Of a stretch of 64,000 bases of DNA, positions 53,488-62,708 are shown in pieces; position 1 is the first letter of the stretch, and each line of letters starts with the position of its first letter. Under the pieces are notes generated by a model, which was not told the origin of the DNA, made no database searches, and was given only the letters and a program-made list of their open reading frames with translations. Origin of the DNA: Flavobacterium sp. LHD-80 (lineage in GTDB: Bacteria; Bacteroidota; Bacteroidia; Flavobacteriales; Flavobacteriaceae); NCBI RefSeq assembly GCF_030929605.1, contig NZ_JAVFVS010000001.1, positions 186,001-250,000 on the forward strand. The letters are read 5' to 3'. A program made the position numbers and the translations under genes.

Positions 53488-55812
53488 TTAGAATTTAAGG
53501 ATTAAATTTGCCAATATATTAGTTGGCGCTTGCGATGTACCCCAGAAATCCCAATATTTTTCATTGCTGATATTATTAAATTTCAAACCAACTCTCCATG
53601 TCGATTGATCATAATAAACTGATGCATTGTAAGTAGTATAGGACGGCATGTAGAAAGTGTTTTCGGCTGTAAAATAGTTTTTGTCAACATAATTTGCGCC
53701 AGCACCAATTCCTAGACCTTTTAATTTGTTTTGGAAAGTATAAGAAGTCCAAAAGTTAACTACATTTTCTGGAGATCCAGTTGCTTTGTTTCCTTCAATC
53801 GCAGCAACAGATGCTTTCACAATTCTGTTGTCATTATAGCCATATCCTGTTACAATGTTTAAACCGTTGATTGGGTTTGCAATTAATTCAAAATCAAAAC
53901 CTTTACTTACTTGTTTTCCATCCTGAATAGTATATCCGGCAGCATCAACTCTTGTAGCGTTGTCGATTGTGATATTGTAATAACTTACAGATCCTGTTAG
54001 TTTTTTATGAAAAGCTTCTGCTTTAATTCCACCTTCATATTGTACGGCATAAATTGGATCTAAAACTAATTGTGTAGCATTTGGTTGTGTTACAGGCTGT
54101 ACGTTTTGGAAACCGTTCATATAATTTCCAAAAACTGAAACTTGATCTTTTACCAATTCATAAACTAATCCAAGTTTTGGTGCTAATGCAGTTTGGTGGT
54201 AACCTTCAACTGTTCCCACTTTTTCGCGATCAAAATTATCTAGACGTAAACTCAGCATTGCAGAAAGTCTATCTGTAAAATTTACAACATCACAAGCATA
54301 AACACTAAATGTTTTTTGGTCTGCAACTGGCGATGCAGTCAATACTAGTCCGGCATCAACCGCTTTTCTTCTGATAGGAGCAAAGTTGGTTGTAACATCA
54401 ATATTATCTAAAGTAAAAGTAGTTCCTCCAGAAAAATTAGAACTGTAAAGTCTGTAATTTACACCGGCTAAGAATTTATGTTTAATACTTCCTGTATCAA
54501 ACTTCCCGTTTATGTTTTCTTGAATGTTGGTGTAGTTGTTATAGATTGGTCCCCAAAGCCCAACTCTTCTTGCAACTTGTGTTGGAGAACTCCAAACAGC
54601 GTAACTCTGATAACTGCGTTCTACATCTTCGCCAACAAATGAGAAAACGGTAGTCGATTTCCAGTTTTCAGACAGTTCATATTCTGCCTGAGCAAAAACT
54701 TTAGTTGCTGTCGATTTGGCGTCGTTATCATCATGAAACATAGATTTTCTGTAGTCTATTTTCAACTGAGTTGGATTTGTAATTCCCGAAGTCGTAGCAT
54801 ATGTATTATAAGTGCGTCTTGTGTTATTTACATTGTAAAGCTCGGCGTCAAAGTTGAAAGTAAGTTTCTCAGATGCTTTGTAAGTAAGGCTTGGTGCAAA
54901 AAGCAAAGTATTATTAAAGCCATAATTTAGGAAACTTTTTTCTCTGTTAACGGCCATATTAATTCTGAACAAAACTGTTTTGTCTTTATTTAACGGTGTA
55001 TTTACATCAGCTGTAAGTCGGTTTAAATTGTAGCTTCCTGCTGTGTATGATATTTCGGCAGCTGTTGTTTCAAAAGGTTTTTTAGTAACCAAATTGACAA
55101 CACCTCCAAATGAGGAAACTGACGAACCAAATAAAGTTCCAGAAGGACCTTTCATGATTTCAATTCGCTCCACATTTCCAAGATCTACAGAAGAACGGCC
55201 CGAAGCAGTTTCCATTCCATTTCTGGCATTTACTCCTGTAGAAAATCCTCTAAAAATCACTCCAACTCCTCCCGAAGGATAACTGATGGAAACAACGCCA
55301 GGAGAATTTTGTACCGCACTTCTAATATCTACCGCTACTTGCTCTTGCAAAAGCTCTTTATGAATAACGCTGTAAACTTGCGGGTTTTCAAGATTTTTTA
55401 GTGGCATTCTGGCAACGTAATCTGTTTTTTTAGACACAATGCTTTTTTTGCTGCTAATTACAACCTCTTGAAGTTCTTTATTAGAAACTTTCAATTGGAG
55501 GTTCAATGTATTGGTTTCATTTTCGGTAACTACAACTTGACTTTCCGAAGTTTCATAACCTGTCAAAGATATTTGAAGGATGTAATTTCCTGCTTTTACT
55601 CTGTTGAATTCAAAGCTACCGTCGTCATTGGTGGTTGTTCCGTATTTAGAATTTTTTAAAATGATATTCACGCCGGCCGCCGCGTCGCCGTCTGAAGTAG
55701 TAATGTTTCCTTTAATTTTTCCGTGATTTTGTTGTGCAAATAGGCTTAAAAATGAAAATAGAAAACTGATTGAGAATAGAAAACGTGATGTTTTCAGCTT
55801 AAGGTTATTCAT
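53488..55812 (-). CDS. TonB-dependent siderophore receptor with CarboxypepD_reg-like domain (paralog)
   Basis: This 774-residue receptor has a signal peptide (ending 'LFAQQ'), a CarboxypepD_reg-like domain ('GKIKGNITTSDGDAAAGVN', about 30-110), a plug ('NPQVYSVIHKELLQEQ', 'IFRGFSTGVN', 'IEIMKGPSGTLFGSSVS') and a barrel ending 'NILANLILKF'. It is clearly paralogous to the receptor at 48621-50987, so the two TonB-PepSY pairs on the sides of araC probably arose by duplication. The two may handle different ferric siderophores. It has a consensus promoter with a palindrome over the likely start point, but lacks the 21-bp AraC repeats. Confidence 0.9.
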   Translation of the reverse strand: MNNLKLKTSRFLFSISFLFSFLSLFAQQNHGKIKGNITTSDGDAAAGVNIILKNSKYGTTTNDDGSFEFNRVKAGNYILQISLTGYETSESQVVVTENETNTLNLQLKVSNKELQEVVISSKKSIVSKKTDYVARMPLKNLENPQVYSVIHKELLQEQVAVDIRSAVQNSPGVVSISYPSGGVGVIFRGFSTGVNARNGMETASGRSSVDLGNVERIEIMKGPSGTLFGSSVSSFGGVVNLVTKKPFETTAAEISYTAGSYNLNRLTADVNTPLNKDKTVLFRINMAVNREKSFLNYGFNNTLLFAPSLTYKASEKLTFNFDAELYNVNNTRRTYNTYATTSGITNPTQLKIDYRKSMFHDDNDAKSTATKVFAQAEYELSENWKSTTVFSFVGEDVERSYQSYAVWSSPTQVARRVGLWGPIYNNYTNIQENINGKFDTGSIKHKFLAGVNYRLYSSNFSGGTTFTLDNIDVTTNFAPIRRKAVDAGLVLTASPVADQKTFSVYACDVVNFTDRLSAMLSLRLDNFDREKVGTVEGYHQTALAPKLGLVYELVKDQVSVFGNYMNGFQNVQPVTQPNATQLVLDPIYAVQYEGGIKAEAFHKKLTGSVSYYNITIDNATRVDAAGYTIQDGKQVSKGFDFELIANPINGLNIVTGYGYNDNRIVKASVAAIEGNKATGSPENVVNFWTSYTFQNKLKGLGIGAGANYVDKNYFTAENTFYMPSYTTYNASVYYDQSTWRVGLKFNNISNEKYWDFWGTSQAPTNILANLILKF

Positions 55813-55840
55813 GATTTTTTAATTGGTTTGTAAATTAATT

Positions 55841-55857
55841 TTATTTAGAATAAATAA
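55841..55857. promoter_or_regulatory. TTATTTA-GAA-TAAATAA palindrome, candidate metal-regulator operator
   Basis: This is a perfect 7-3-7 palindrome. It lies 8 bp downstream of the -7 element of the receptor promoter, over the expected transcript start, as a repressor site would. Near-copies lie at 46104-46120 and, in part, 45145-45155. A Fur- or DtxR-like repressor is the obvious candidate. Confidence 0.55.
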
Positions 55858-55865
55858 AAACAGTG

Positions 55866-55895
55866 CAAATGTAAAAATTAATATTTCCTTAACAA
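55866..55895 (-). promoter_or_regulatory. Promoter of the second paralogous TonB receptor
   Basis: On the minus strand, TTG (55895-55893), 19 nt, then TACATTTG (55873-55866), about 50 bp before the ATG at 55812. Confidence 0.7.
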
Positions 55896-56049
55896 ATATT
55901 ATTTTACTTGATTTTAGATACTTTTTGTTATATAATTGCTGATTTGTTTTTTTTTGAAAAATGATATTGCAATTTTTATCGAAAAACCTTAGAAAAGGGT
56001 AGAAGTTCGTTTTTAAAAGCCTTAATTTTGCATTCAGAAAATTGACTTC

Positions 56050-57210
56050 ATGATTTTACCTTTCTTAAAAAAGTATCAAAATACCCCCAAAGGCTATCGC
56101 ATTGCTAATACGGTTTTTTTCTTTCTCTCCGGAATTGGATATTCGTCATGGGTTTCCCGAATTCCGCACATTCAAGCGCAATTGCATTTGTCTGAGGCGC
56201 AATTTGGAGCTGTTTTATTCGCCTTCCCAATAGGTTTAATGCTTACAATGCCTTTTACAGGAAAACTTTTAAATAAATACAGCAGTCGTTATATCATGCT
56301 TTTAGGAGCGGTTATGTTTAATATAGTGCTGGCTTTACCTGGTTTGGTTGCCTTTGTTTGGCAATTGGTTATCGTGCTTTTAATTTTTGGAGCTTCCAGA
56401 AATATTTTCAACTTATCAATTAATGCGCAGTCATTAGAAGTTCAGAAATTATATCCAAAATCAATTATTACGCGTTTTCATGCTGTTTGGAGTATTGCCA
56501 TTTTTACTGGTGCTGGTTTGGGTTATGTAATGGTGACACAGCATGTTGCACCTTCGCATCATTTACTTGGAGTAAGTGTTTTTATGATGGCGCTTACGGC
56601 TTGTTTTTATCCAATGAGTATTCATAATGAGCCTGTTCCGGTTAAAAAGAAATTCTTTTCACTGCCGGAAAAAAACTTGGTTAAGTTCGCCTTGATTTGT
56701 TTTGTTTCAATGGCGTGCGAAAATACAATGTATGATTGGAGCGGGATTTATTTCGAAAATATATTGAAAGCTTCGCCAAAATTGACCAGCGCCGCCTTTG
56801 TGTTTTTTGCAACGGCAGTTACTTTAGGGAGAATATTTGGTGATTACGGAGTAATGAAATTTGGAACTAAAAAAATCCTGCTTTATAGTGGTATTTTGAT
56901 CACAGTAGGTTTTGGAATTTGTTTTATTCTGCCTTACATATATCCAACTATTTTTGGTTATATGTTAATCGGATTTGGGGTTTCTTGCGTGGTTCCGTTA
57001 GTGTTTAGTATTGCTGGAAGATCTTCAAAACTGAGCAGTGGTTCTGCATTAACGTCTATTTCCACAATTGGTTATCTTGGGTTTTTACTTGTTCCGCCAA
57101 TGGTGGGTTTTATCTCAGAATATTTAAGCATGAAATGGGCTTTTTTGGTAATGGCGCTTTTGGGTATTCTGATGATTTTTATGGTGAATAAGATTGGGGA
57201 AAACGAATAG
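56050..57210 (+). CDS. Major facilitator superfamily transporter
   Basis: This 386-residue protein has 12 membrane segments. The opening 'GYRIANTVFFFLSGIGYSSWVSRIPHIQ' region resembles the YbjJ-like branch of the MFS, with 'AQFGAVLFAFPIGLMLTMPF' (TM2) and 'GKLLNKYSSRYIM' (the cytoplasmic loop 2-3 motif). The second half includes 'TLGRIFGDYGVMKFGTKKIL', the matching loop 8-9 motif. The substrate is unknown; sugars or small exported metabolites are possible. The gene is divergent from the TonB receptor and has a TAATTTTG match (56023-56030) just before it, so the mRNA leader may be very short. Confidence 0.85.
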   Translation: MILPFLKKYQNTPKGYRIANTVFFFLSGIGYSSWVSRIPHIQAQLHLSEAQFGAVLFAFPIGLMLTMPFTGKLLNKYSSRYIMLLGAVMFNIVLALPGLVAFVWQLVIVLLIFGASRNIFNLSINAQSLEVQKLYPKSIITRFHAVWSIAIFTGAGLGYVMVTQHVAPSHHLLGVSVFMMALTACFYPMSIHNEPVPVKKKFFSLPEKNLVKFALICFVSMACENTMYDWSGIYFENILKASPKLTSAAFVFFATAVTLGRIFGDYGVMKFGTKKILLYSGILITVGFGICFILPYIYPTIFGYMLIGFGVSCVVPLVFSIAGRSSKLSSGSALTSISTIGYLGFLLVPPMVGFISEYLSMKWAFLVMALLGILMIFMVNKIGENE

Positions 57211-57295
57211 TTTTTAGAGGTGCTGAGGTTCTAAGATGCTGAGGTTCTGAGTTTTTTTTGTCCTGATATATCTTTGTGGATAATCTTTGCGTAAA

Positions 57296-57311
57296 CTGGA
57301 CTGAAGTCCAG
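57296..57311. repeat. Short palindrome CTGGACT-GA-AGTCCAG
   Basis: This is a perfect 7-bp inverted pair with a 2-nt loop between the MFS and next genes. The region before it (57211-57260) repeats GAGGTTCT and GATGCTGAG. These resemble dispersed intergenic units; no function is evident. Confidence 0.5.
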
Positions 57312-57393
57312 CTCTACAATATGTTTCGAGCCTTTGGTTCTTATTGGGAAGGCAGATTATTTTTCTAGTGTATTAAGATAATCTTTCCATTTT

Positions 57394-58251
57394 TTATTCC
57401 GATTTTGCATTAAACAAATTTTCAATCTGTATCCTTTCGGCAAAATGCTCAAGTTTAATATCTGAAGTTACATTATTAAAGATCGTTTTGATTTTTTGTG
57501 CATTTTCTGGATGAATTATTTTACAGCCTGCAAAATCGTGATTTTCTAGATACTCACCAAAAGTGTTTAGTAATTCCTCTCTTGTAATCAATGCATTTTC
57601 TTTTTTGGTCTTGAACCATTTTTTTTGAACTTTAGTCAATAAAAAATAGTCAGCAGAAGGAATAACATTCGGGATATGTTCTGTCCAGCTAGAAACGGTT
57701 ATTACTTCGTTATTTTCTTTCGTTTTGAAAAAAAACATTTTAGGAACGAAATAGGAATCTCCTAACTTTTCCTGAATTAAATTTCGATTAAAGTTGTAAT
57801 TCCAAATAGAATTAGATTTTTCAATTTCTAAATAATTGCTTTGCTCATGAAAATGTCCGGAACTCACGTTTAGATTTGTTTTATTCCAATTTTCATAGAG
57901 TTCGGTACTTGTTGGTTTATATGGTTCTTCGTTTTTAGATTGAGGATTTAGAACGTATAAATCTAGATCCAGTACCAGTTTTTCTACAAATTCAAATGCT
58001 TCAATTCCGAAAAAACTTGGACGAAGAAAATTTAGATTGAAAGAAATATTTAGAGTCTCAAAATTTTCAAAACTTTCGAAATCGTCTTCATTTTCTGTTT
58101 TTTCAAAACTGTAATATACTTCAGTATCGAGATTTTGAAAAAACCATTGATTGTTTTCTTCAGGAACTAAATTTAGAGATAAAAAATTCTCGATTTCGTT
58201 AGTAGTTATTTGACTTTCTTTGCTTTTAAAAAAGTATAAATCGTAACTCAT
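57394..58251 (-). CDS. Hypothetical cytoplasmic protein starting MSYDLYFF
   Basis: This 285-residue acidic protein has no signal peptide or membrane segment. The start 'SYDLYFFKSKES' recurs in many bacterial hypothetical proteins of about 200-300 residues, some of which are found near toxin or secretion genes, but I cannot assign a function. The middle is rich in Glu, Asn and Phe ('ENEDDFESFENFETLNISF'). The gene is 30 bp downstream of a small lipoprotein gene on the same strand, so they may be co-transcribed. Confidence 0.65.
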   Translation of the reverse strand: MSYDLYFFKSKESQITTNEIENFLSLNLVPEENNQWFFQNLDTEVYYSFEKTENEDDFESFENFETLNISFNLNFLRPSFFGIEAFEFVEKLVLDLDLYVLNPQSKNEEPYKPTSTELYENWNKTNLNVSSGHFHEQSNYLEIEKSNSIWNYNFNRNLIQEKLGDSYFVPKMFFFKTKENNEVITVSSWTEHIPNVIPSADYFLLTKVQKKWFKTKKENALITREELLNTFGEYLENHDFAGCKIIHPENAQKIKTIFNNVTSDIKLEHFAERIQIENLFNAKSE

Positions 58252-58281
58252 ATTTGTTTAATAATATTTAGAACTTAAAAA

Positions 58282-58758
58282 CTACTTCTTCGTCATAATA
58301 AACCTTTCCGTTGTCAGCTTTCCATTCAATTTACCTGAAATCTCTGCTGTCATCGTATTATTTGCCCCTTTTGTATACATGATTTTTTGAGGATAATCGT
58401 GTTTAGGATTTTCGAAAACTAATTTTTGATCTGTTTCAGAAGTCGACGGAAATGAAACAGGTTTATCGTCATTTTGCCCTTTTACAGTCGCTTTGTAAGT
58501 TAGTGTTTCGCCTAATTGAGCTAGAATAATTGATTCAAAGTGCAAAGTATCTTTTCCTTTGATAAAATACGAAGAAGCACTAAAAGTACTGTCATTCAAC
58601 TTTTGCCAGTTTTCGGTTAAAACGCCATCTGGCGAAGTATTTTCCCAGTTTCCAATTAGCCAATCGGCAACTTTGATTTTATCTTTTTCAACAGATTCTT
58701 TCTTCTGACAAGAAACAAAAGTGATTATAAGTGCTAAAAGAGTAATTTTCTGAAACAT
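58282..58758 (-). CDS. Small lipoprotein, DUF6265-like
   Basis: This 158-residue protein has a lipoprotein signal with lipobox 'TFVSC' (Cys at about residue 17). The mature part is one beta-rich domain with 'DWLIGNWENTSPDGVLTENW' and 'LNDSTFSASSYFI'. 'LVFENPKHDYPQKIMY' is the conserved N-P-x-H-D-(Y/F)-P segment. This is the pattern of DUF6265, a lipocalin-like family of unknown ligand. It should be anchored at the outer membrane facing the periplasm. It precedes the MSYDLYFF gene by 30 bp. Confidence 0.8.
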   Translation of the reverse strand: MFQKITLLALIITFVSCQKKESVEKDKIKVADWLIGNWENTSPDGVLTENWQKLNDSTFSASSYFIKGKDTLHFESIILAQLGETLTYKATVKGQNDDKPVSFPSTSETDQKLVFENPKHDYPQKIMYTKGANNTMTAEISGKLNGKLTTERFIMTKK

Positions 58759-58834
58759 AATTTAAAGGTTTTGGTTGTACTAAAGTATGAAAAAAATGTT
58801 TGTCACAGATTACCAAGATTGAAATGATTTTTTT

Positions 58835-58924
58835 ACGCAGATTCTGCTGATTTTAGCAGATTTAATTTCGATTTATTTAAATAAAAATCTGTGTACATCT
58901 GCTTAAATCTTTTTAAATCTGCGT
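58835..58924. repeat. ATCTGC-rich intergenic repeat
   Basis: ACGCAGATT (58835-58843) and AATCTGCGT (58916-58924) form the ends. Between them ATCTGC/GCAGAT occurs four more times, in both directions. It lies just downstream of topB and may end its transcript. Confidence 0.6.
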
Positions 58925-58932
58925 GAAATAAT

Positions 58933-61239
58933 TTAAACACTTTTCTGTAAAATAGAATAAACCAATTCTTTAGTTGGTTTTTGATCTCCAAGTTTAGAAC
59001 GAACTTCATCAAAAGTAACTTTAAAATCACAACCCGATTTATATTCCGCGCAGCCATAAGCCGTTTTTCCTTTTAAAATAGTTCCTTTTTTGCATTTTGG
59101 GCAAATTAAAGAATCTGATGATTCTTCTTTTGCTTTTTTTGCTTCTGTTTTCTTGGGTTCTAATTTAAGCTTGTAGTTTTCTTCAAAACGAATTAAACCT
59201 TCAACTGTTCCGGCATCAGTTTTAAAACCTTTTATGTTTACGGTTGAACCTTTTTGAACCAATCTTAAATACTGACTTTCAGTGATTTTTTTATCTGAAA
59301 AAACAAAAGGAAGTACAAAATCGCAACCCGATTTATATTCACTACATCCAAAAGCCGATTTCCCTTTTATCAAATTTCCTTTTTGACATTTCGGACAAGT
59401 TTCTGCCAAAATTCCTCCTGCAGCTTTCTTTTTTTCTGCTTTTACAACAGGTTTCTGAATCGTTGCAGCATGCGAAATATTAGCATGTCTGGTTTCACTT
59501 CGAACTTCAGTTACCAAAGCTTCAACCATTCGTTTCATATTTCGGATAAAAGCGGAAGCGGTAAAAGTACCTTTTTCAATATCTTTTAACTGTTTTTCCC
59601 AAGAACCAGTAAGCTCAGCCGATTTAATCAATTCATTCTGAATCGTATCAATCAACTGAATTCCCGTTGTTGTTGGCAAAACCTGTTTTTTATTTCGAAC
59701 AATATATTGACGCTTAAAAAGTGTTTCGATAATATTCGCACGCGTTGACGGACGACCTATTCCGTTTTCTTTCATCAATTCGCGCAAATCTTCGTCGTCG
59801 ACTTGTTTTCCTGCGGTTTCCATCGCGCGCAGTAAAGTTGCTTCGGTAAAATGATTGGGCGGTTTGGTTTCTTTTTGAAGGAAAGAAGGTTCGTGTGGCC
59901 CTTTTTCGCTAACAACAAAACTCGGTAGTAAATCGGGTTCTTTTTCTTTTGCATTTGGATCTTCAAAAACAATTCGGAAACCTTTTTTCAGGATTTCTTT
60001 TCCTGTAGCTTTAAAAGTTACATCGGCCGCTTTTCCAATAACTGTCGTATTTGCAACCAAACAATCATCATAAAAAACAGCTATAAAACGTTTTACAATA
60101 ATATCATAAACCTGCTGTTGATTGTACGGCAAATTGATTTCAATTCCTGTCGGAATAATTGCGTGGTGATCGGTTACTTTTTTATCGTTGAAAACCTTTG
60201 GCGATTTCTTGATTTTCCTTCCTAAAAGCGGTTCTGTCAAATGATTGTAATTATTTAATTTTTGCAGAATTCCCGGCACTTTTGGATAAATATCTCCCGG
60301 AAGGAAAGTCGTATCAACCCTGGGATATGTAATCGCTTTTTGCTCGTATAAAGTCTGTGCAATTTTTAGCGTTTCTTCGGCAGAAAATCCAAATTTTTGA
60401 TTGCAATACACCTGTAGACCTGTTAAGTCGAACAGTTTTGGAGCATATTCGTTTCCGTTCTTTTTATCGACTGAAACAATTTCGAAATCACTTTCTTTAA
60501 CTTTTTCGGCAAGAATTTCTCCGTCTTCTTTTTTCAGAAAACGCCCTTCTTCATAACTAAAAAGTGTTTCTCTGTATAAAGTCTGCAATTCCCAATACGG
60601 CTGTGGTTTGAAGTTTTCGATTTCTTTAAATCGTTCCACAACCATTGCCAATGTTGGCGTTTGCACGCGACCAATAGATAAAACTTGTTTGTAACCGCCA
60701 TGTTTTACCGTATACAAACGAGTAGCGTTCATTCCGAGAAGCCAATCGCCAATCGCTCTTGAAAATCCGGCGTAGAATAAATTATCGTAGTTTTCAGAGG
60801 GTTTTAAGTTGTCAAAACCTTCTTTTATGGCTTCTGTTGTAAGAGATGAAATCCATAAGCGCTGTATTTCGCCTTTATAATTTGCTTCGTTCATCACCCA
60901 ACGCTGAATCAATTCTCCTTCTTGTCCAGCATCCCCGCAGTTTATAACCAATTCGGCTTTGTCAAAAAGGGTTTTGATGATTTTAAACTGTTTCTGGATT
61001 CCCGAATTCTGTACAACTTTGGTTTCGAATTTTTCAGGAAGCATTGGGAGATTGTTCAAATCCCAGCTTTTCCAGTGCGGTTTGTAATCATTGGGTTCTT
61101 TTAAGGTACATAAATGCCCAAAAGTGTAGGTTACGGCATAACCATTTCCTTCGTAATACCCGTCATGTTTGGTATTAGCGCCCAAAACGGATGCGATTTC
61201 ACGTGCTACACTTGGTTTCTCAGCAATACATACCTTCAT
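58933..61239 (-). CDS. topB: DNA topoisomerase III
   Basis: This 768-residue type IA topoisomerase breaks and passes single DNA strands and decatenates replication products. The TOPRIM domain opens the protein ('KVCIAEKPSVAREIASVLGA') with 'INCGDAGQEGELIQRW' near residue 93. The catalytic Tyr is in 'AITYPRVDTTFLP' near residue 311. 'ENGIGRPSTRANIIETLFKR' near 495 is also typical. Two C-terminal zinc-ribbon-like repeats follow ('CPKCQKGNLIKGKSAFGCSE' and 'CPKCKKGTILKGKTAYGCAE'), with a linker domain between. The protein is longer than E. coli TopB because of these ribbons. It may be the house-keeping copy or a mobile-element relic; no mobile genes lie near. Confidence 0.93.
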   Translation of the reverse strand: MKVCIAEKPSVAREIASVLGANTKHDGYYEGNGYAVTYTFGHLCTLKEPNDYKPHWKSWDLNNLPMLPEKFETKVVQNSGIQKQFKIIKTLFDKAELVINCGDAGQEGELIQRWVMNEANYKGEIQRLWISSLTTEAIKEGFDNLKPSENYDNLFYAGFSRAIGDWLLGMNATRLYTVKHGGYKQVLSIGRVQTPTLAMVVERFKEIENFKPQPYWELQTLYRETLFSYEEGRFLKKEDGEILAEKVKESDFEIVSVDKKNGNEYAPKLFDLTGLQVYCNQKFGFSAEETLKIAQTLYEQKAITYPRVDTTFLPGDIYPKVPGILQKLNNYNHLTEPLLGRKIKKSPKVFNDKKVTDHHAIIPTGIEINLPYNQQQVYDIIVKRFIAVFYDDCLVANTTVIGKAADVTFKATGKEILKKGFRIVFEDPNAKEKEPDLLPSFVVSEKGPHEPSFLQKETKPPNHFTEATLLRAMETAGKQVDDEDLRELMKENGIGRPSTRANIIETLFKRQYIVRNKKQVLPTTTGIQLIDTIQNELIKSAELTGSWEKQLKDIEKGTFTASAFIRNMKRMVEALVTEVRSETRHANISHAATIQKPVVKAEKKKAAGGILAETCPKCQKGNLIKGKSAFGCSEYKSGCDFVLPFVFSDKKITESQYLRLVQKGSTVNIKGFKTDAGTVEGLIRFEENYKLKLEPKKTEAKKAKEESSDSLICPKCKKGTILKGKTAYGCAEYKSGCDFKVTFDEVRSKLGDQKPTKELVYSILQKSV

Positions 61240-61286
61240 TTTCTCCTTTTCTTATTGAGGAGCGAAGTTAGGATTTTTTTTTGGTT

Positions 61287-61461
61287 TGCCACAAAGACGC
61301 TAGGACGCTAAGGTTTTTGTTTTTGGTTCACACAAAGTCGTAACGTCGCAAAGTTTATGCTGTAAGTAAAGCTTAAAAATTAATCTCGCAAAGTCGCGAA
61401 GGCGCAAAGTTTTCTTTTACAAAATTTTAAACTTGGCGTCTTTGCGACTTTGCGTGCAAAT
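61287..61461. repeat. Cluster of CGCAAAG-type intergenic repeats
   Basis: Units such as CACAAAGACGCTAGGACGCT, CGTCGCAAAG and TCGCAAAGTCGCGAAGGCGC repeat several times. The last copy (61386-61413) can pair with an inverted copy (61429-61456, ending TTTGCGACTTTGCGTG). They fill most of the 268-bp gap upstream of topB. A related unit (CACAAAGACTTTGAGGCACG) lies near 8490. Confidence 0.7.
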
Positions 61462-61507
61462 TTCGGAGTACAATTGAAGCTTGAAATTTAATCTAACAAA
61501 AGTTATA

Positions 61508-62617
61508 CTAAACCTTTTTTCTTCTCTCCGTTAAATATTTTCTAATTGGCGTATCATAAAAAACCATTGTTAAATAAGCAAAACCAAGCAAAAGAAGCGT
61601 TCCTATAATTATTATTAAAGTCAGCTGACTTGCGTCTGGTTTGTACTTCGCGTAATACCCCGCGAAAATCCACATCACGGCATAATGCGTCATGTATAAC
61701 GGATAGGATATTTTTCCGAAGAAGATGCATAGTTTTCTAAAACCTTCTGATAGTTTTGCTCCAGCTCCCAATACAATTAATAGAGGAAAATAAAGCAATA
61801 CCACAATGGGTTCGGTCAGCCAATTCCAATCTGTAAAAGGCAATAAAAGTGCTAACAACATTAGTATTGATAAGCCAACAAAACCAAGCTTTGATTTAAT
61901 AATCCAGTTAGAACGATAAATGAGCATTCCGGCTAAAAAAGAGTATGAAATGCGTCCAAATCCGTCCCAAAAGGTTTCACCGCTCCAACCGCCCATCAAT
62001 GAACCGCCCGCGCGATTGCTAATAAAACAGATTCCTGCTCCAGCAATGATAGTTAATATAAACAGTATGCGTTGGCTTAATTTATGAAGGAAAAGAGCAT
62101 AACAAATATTGGCAATATATTCCCAAAACAAAGACCACGCAGGCGCACTTAATCCGAATAAATTGAAATAGCGATCTGGCATTGCAGGAAACGGAATCAG
62201 AAGAAGTGAACTAACAATTACTAAAATTAATTTGCCAGTTTCATAGTTTTGAAAATGATTGCTGAACGGATCAAGAATAAAAGTCAGCAAACCCAAAATT
62301 GAACCAAAAATAACCAAAGGATGCAATCGAATTAGCCTTAATTTAAAAAACTCAGTAAGACTCATTTTGCCAATTCGATCATGATAAGCATAAGCAATTA
62401 CAAATCCGGAGAGACAAAAGAAAAAGTCGACAGCTAAAAAACCGTGCGCTATGAAATTTTCCTTTGGCGGATAAACAATTTCCATAAAATGAAAAACGAC
62501 AATGGCCAAAGCGGCAATTCCTCTTAAGCCGTCAAGGGTTTCGAAATGTTGTTTTGGTTTTGTAATTGGTGTATTCGAGTTTTCAGTTGGTTGAATTGTT
62601 GGGTTTTGGGTAGCCAT
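61508..62617 (-). CDS. Acyltransferase family 3 membrane protein
   Basis: This 369-residue protein has a polar N-terminal tail of about 25 residues and then some 10 membrane segments. The family signature is 'FETLDGLRGIAALAIVVFHF' near residues 25-44, with the conserved Arg and the catalytic-region His. 'GFLAVDFFFCLSGFVIAYAY' and 'LIRLHPLVIFGSILGL' near 90-110 are the second conserved block. Such enzymes (OafA/NolX-like) transfer acetyl or other acyl groups to sugars of surface polysaccharides or to antibiotics and lipids. The target here is unknown. The gene stands alone between repeat clusters. Confidence 0.88.
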   Translation of the reverse strand: MATQNPTIQPTENSNTPITKPKQHFETLDGLRGIAALAIVVFHFMEIVYPPKENFIAHGFLAVDFFFCLSGFVIAYAYHDRIGKMSLTEFFKLRLIRLHPLVIFGSILGLLTFILDPFSNHFQNYETGKLILVIVSSLLLIPFPAMPDRYFNLFGLSAPAWSLFWEYIANICYALFLHKLSQRILFILTIIAGAGICFISNRAGGSLMGGWSGETFWDGFGRISYSFLAGMLIYRSNWIIKSKLGFVGLSILMLLALLLPFTDWNWLTEPIVVLLYFPLLIVLGAGAKLSEGFRKLCIFFGKISYPLYMTHYAVMWIFAGYYAKYKPDASQLTLIIIIGTLLLLGFAYLTMVFYDTPIRKYLTERRKKV

Positions 62618-62708
62618 TTTAGCCTTTCGGTTTTCGATTTAATAATTTGATAATCCTTTTTACAAAGATTAGTTTTTCTGTTTAAAAAGTGATGATTATT
62701 ACTCGTTT

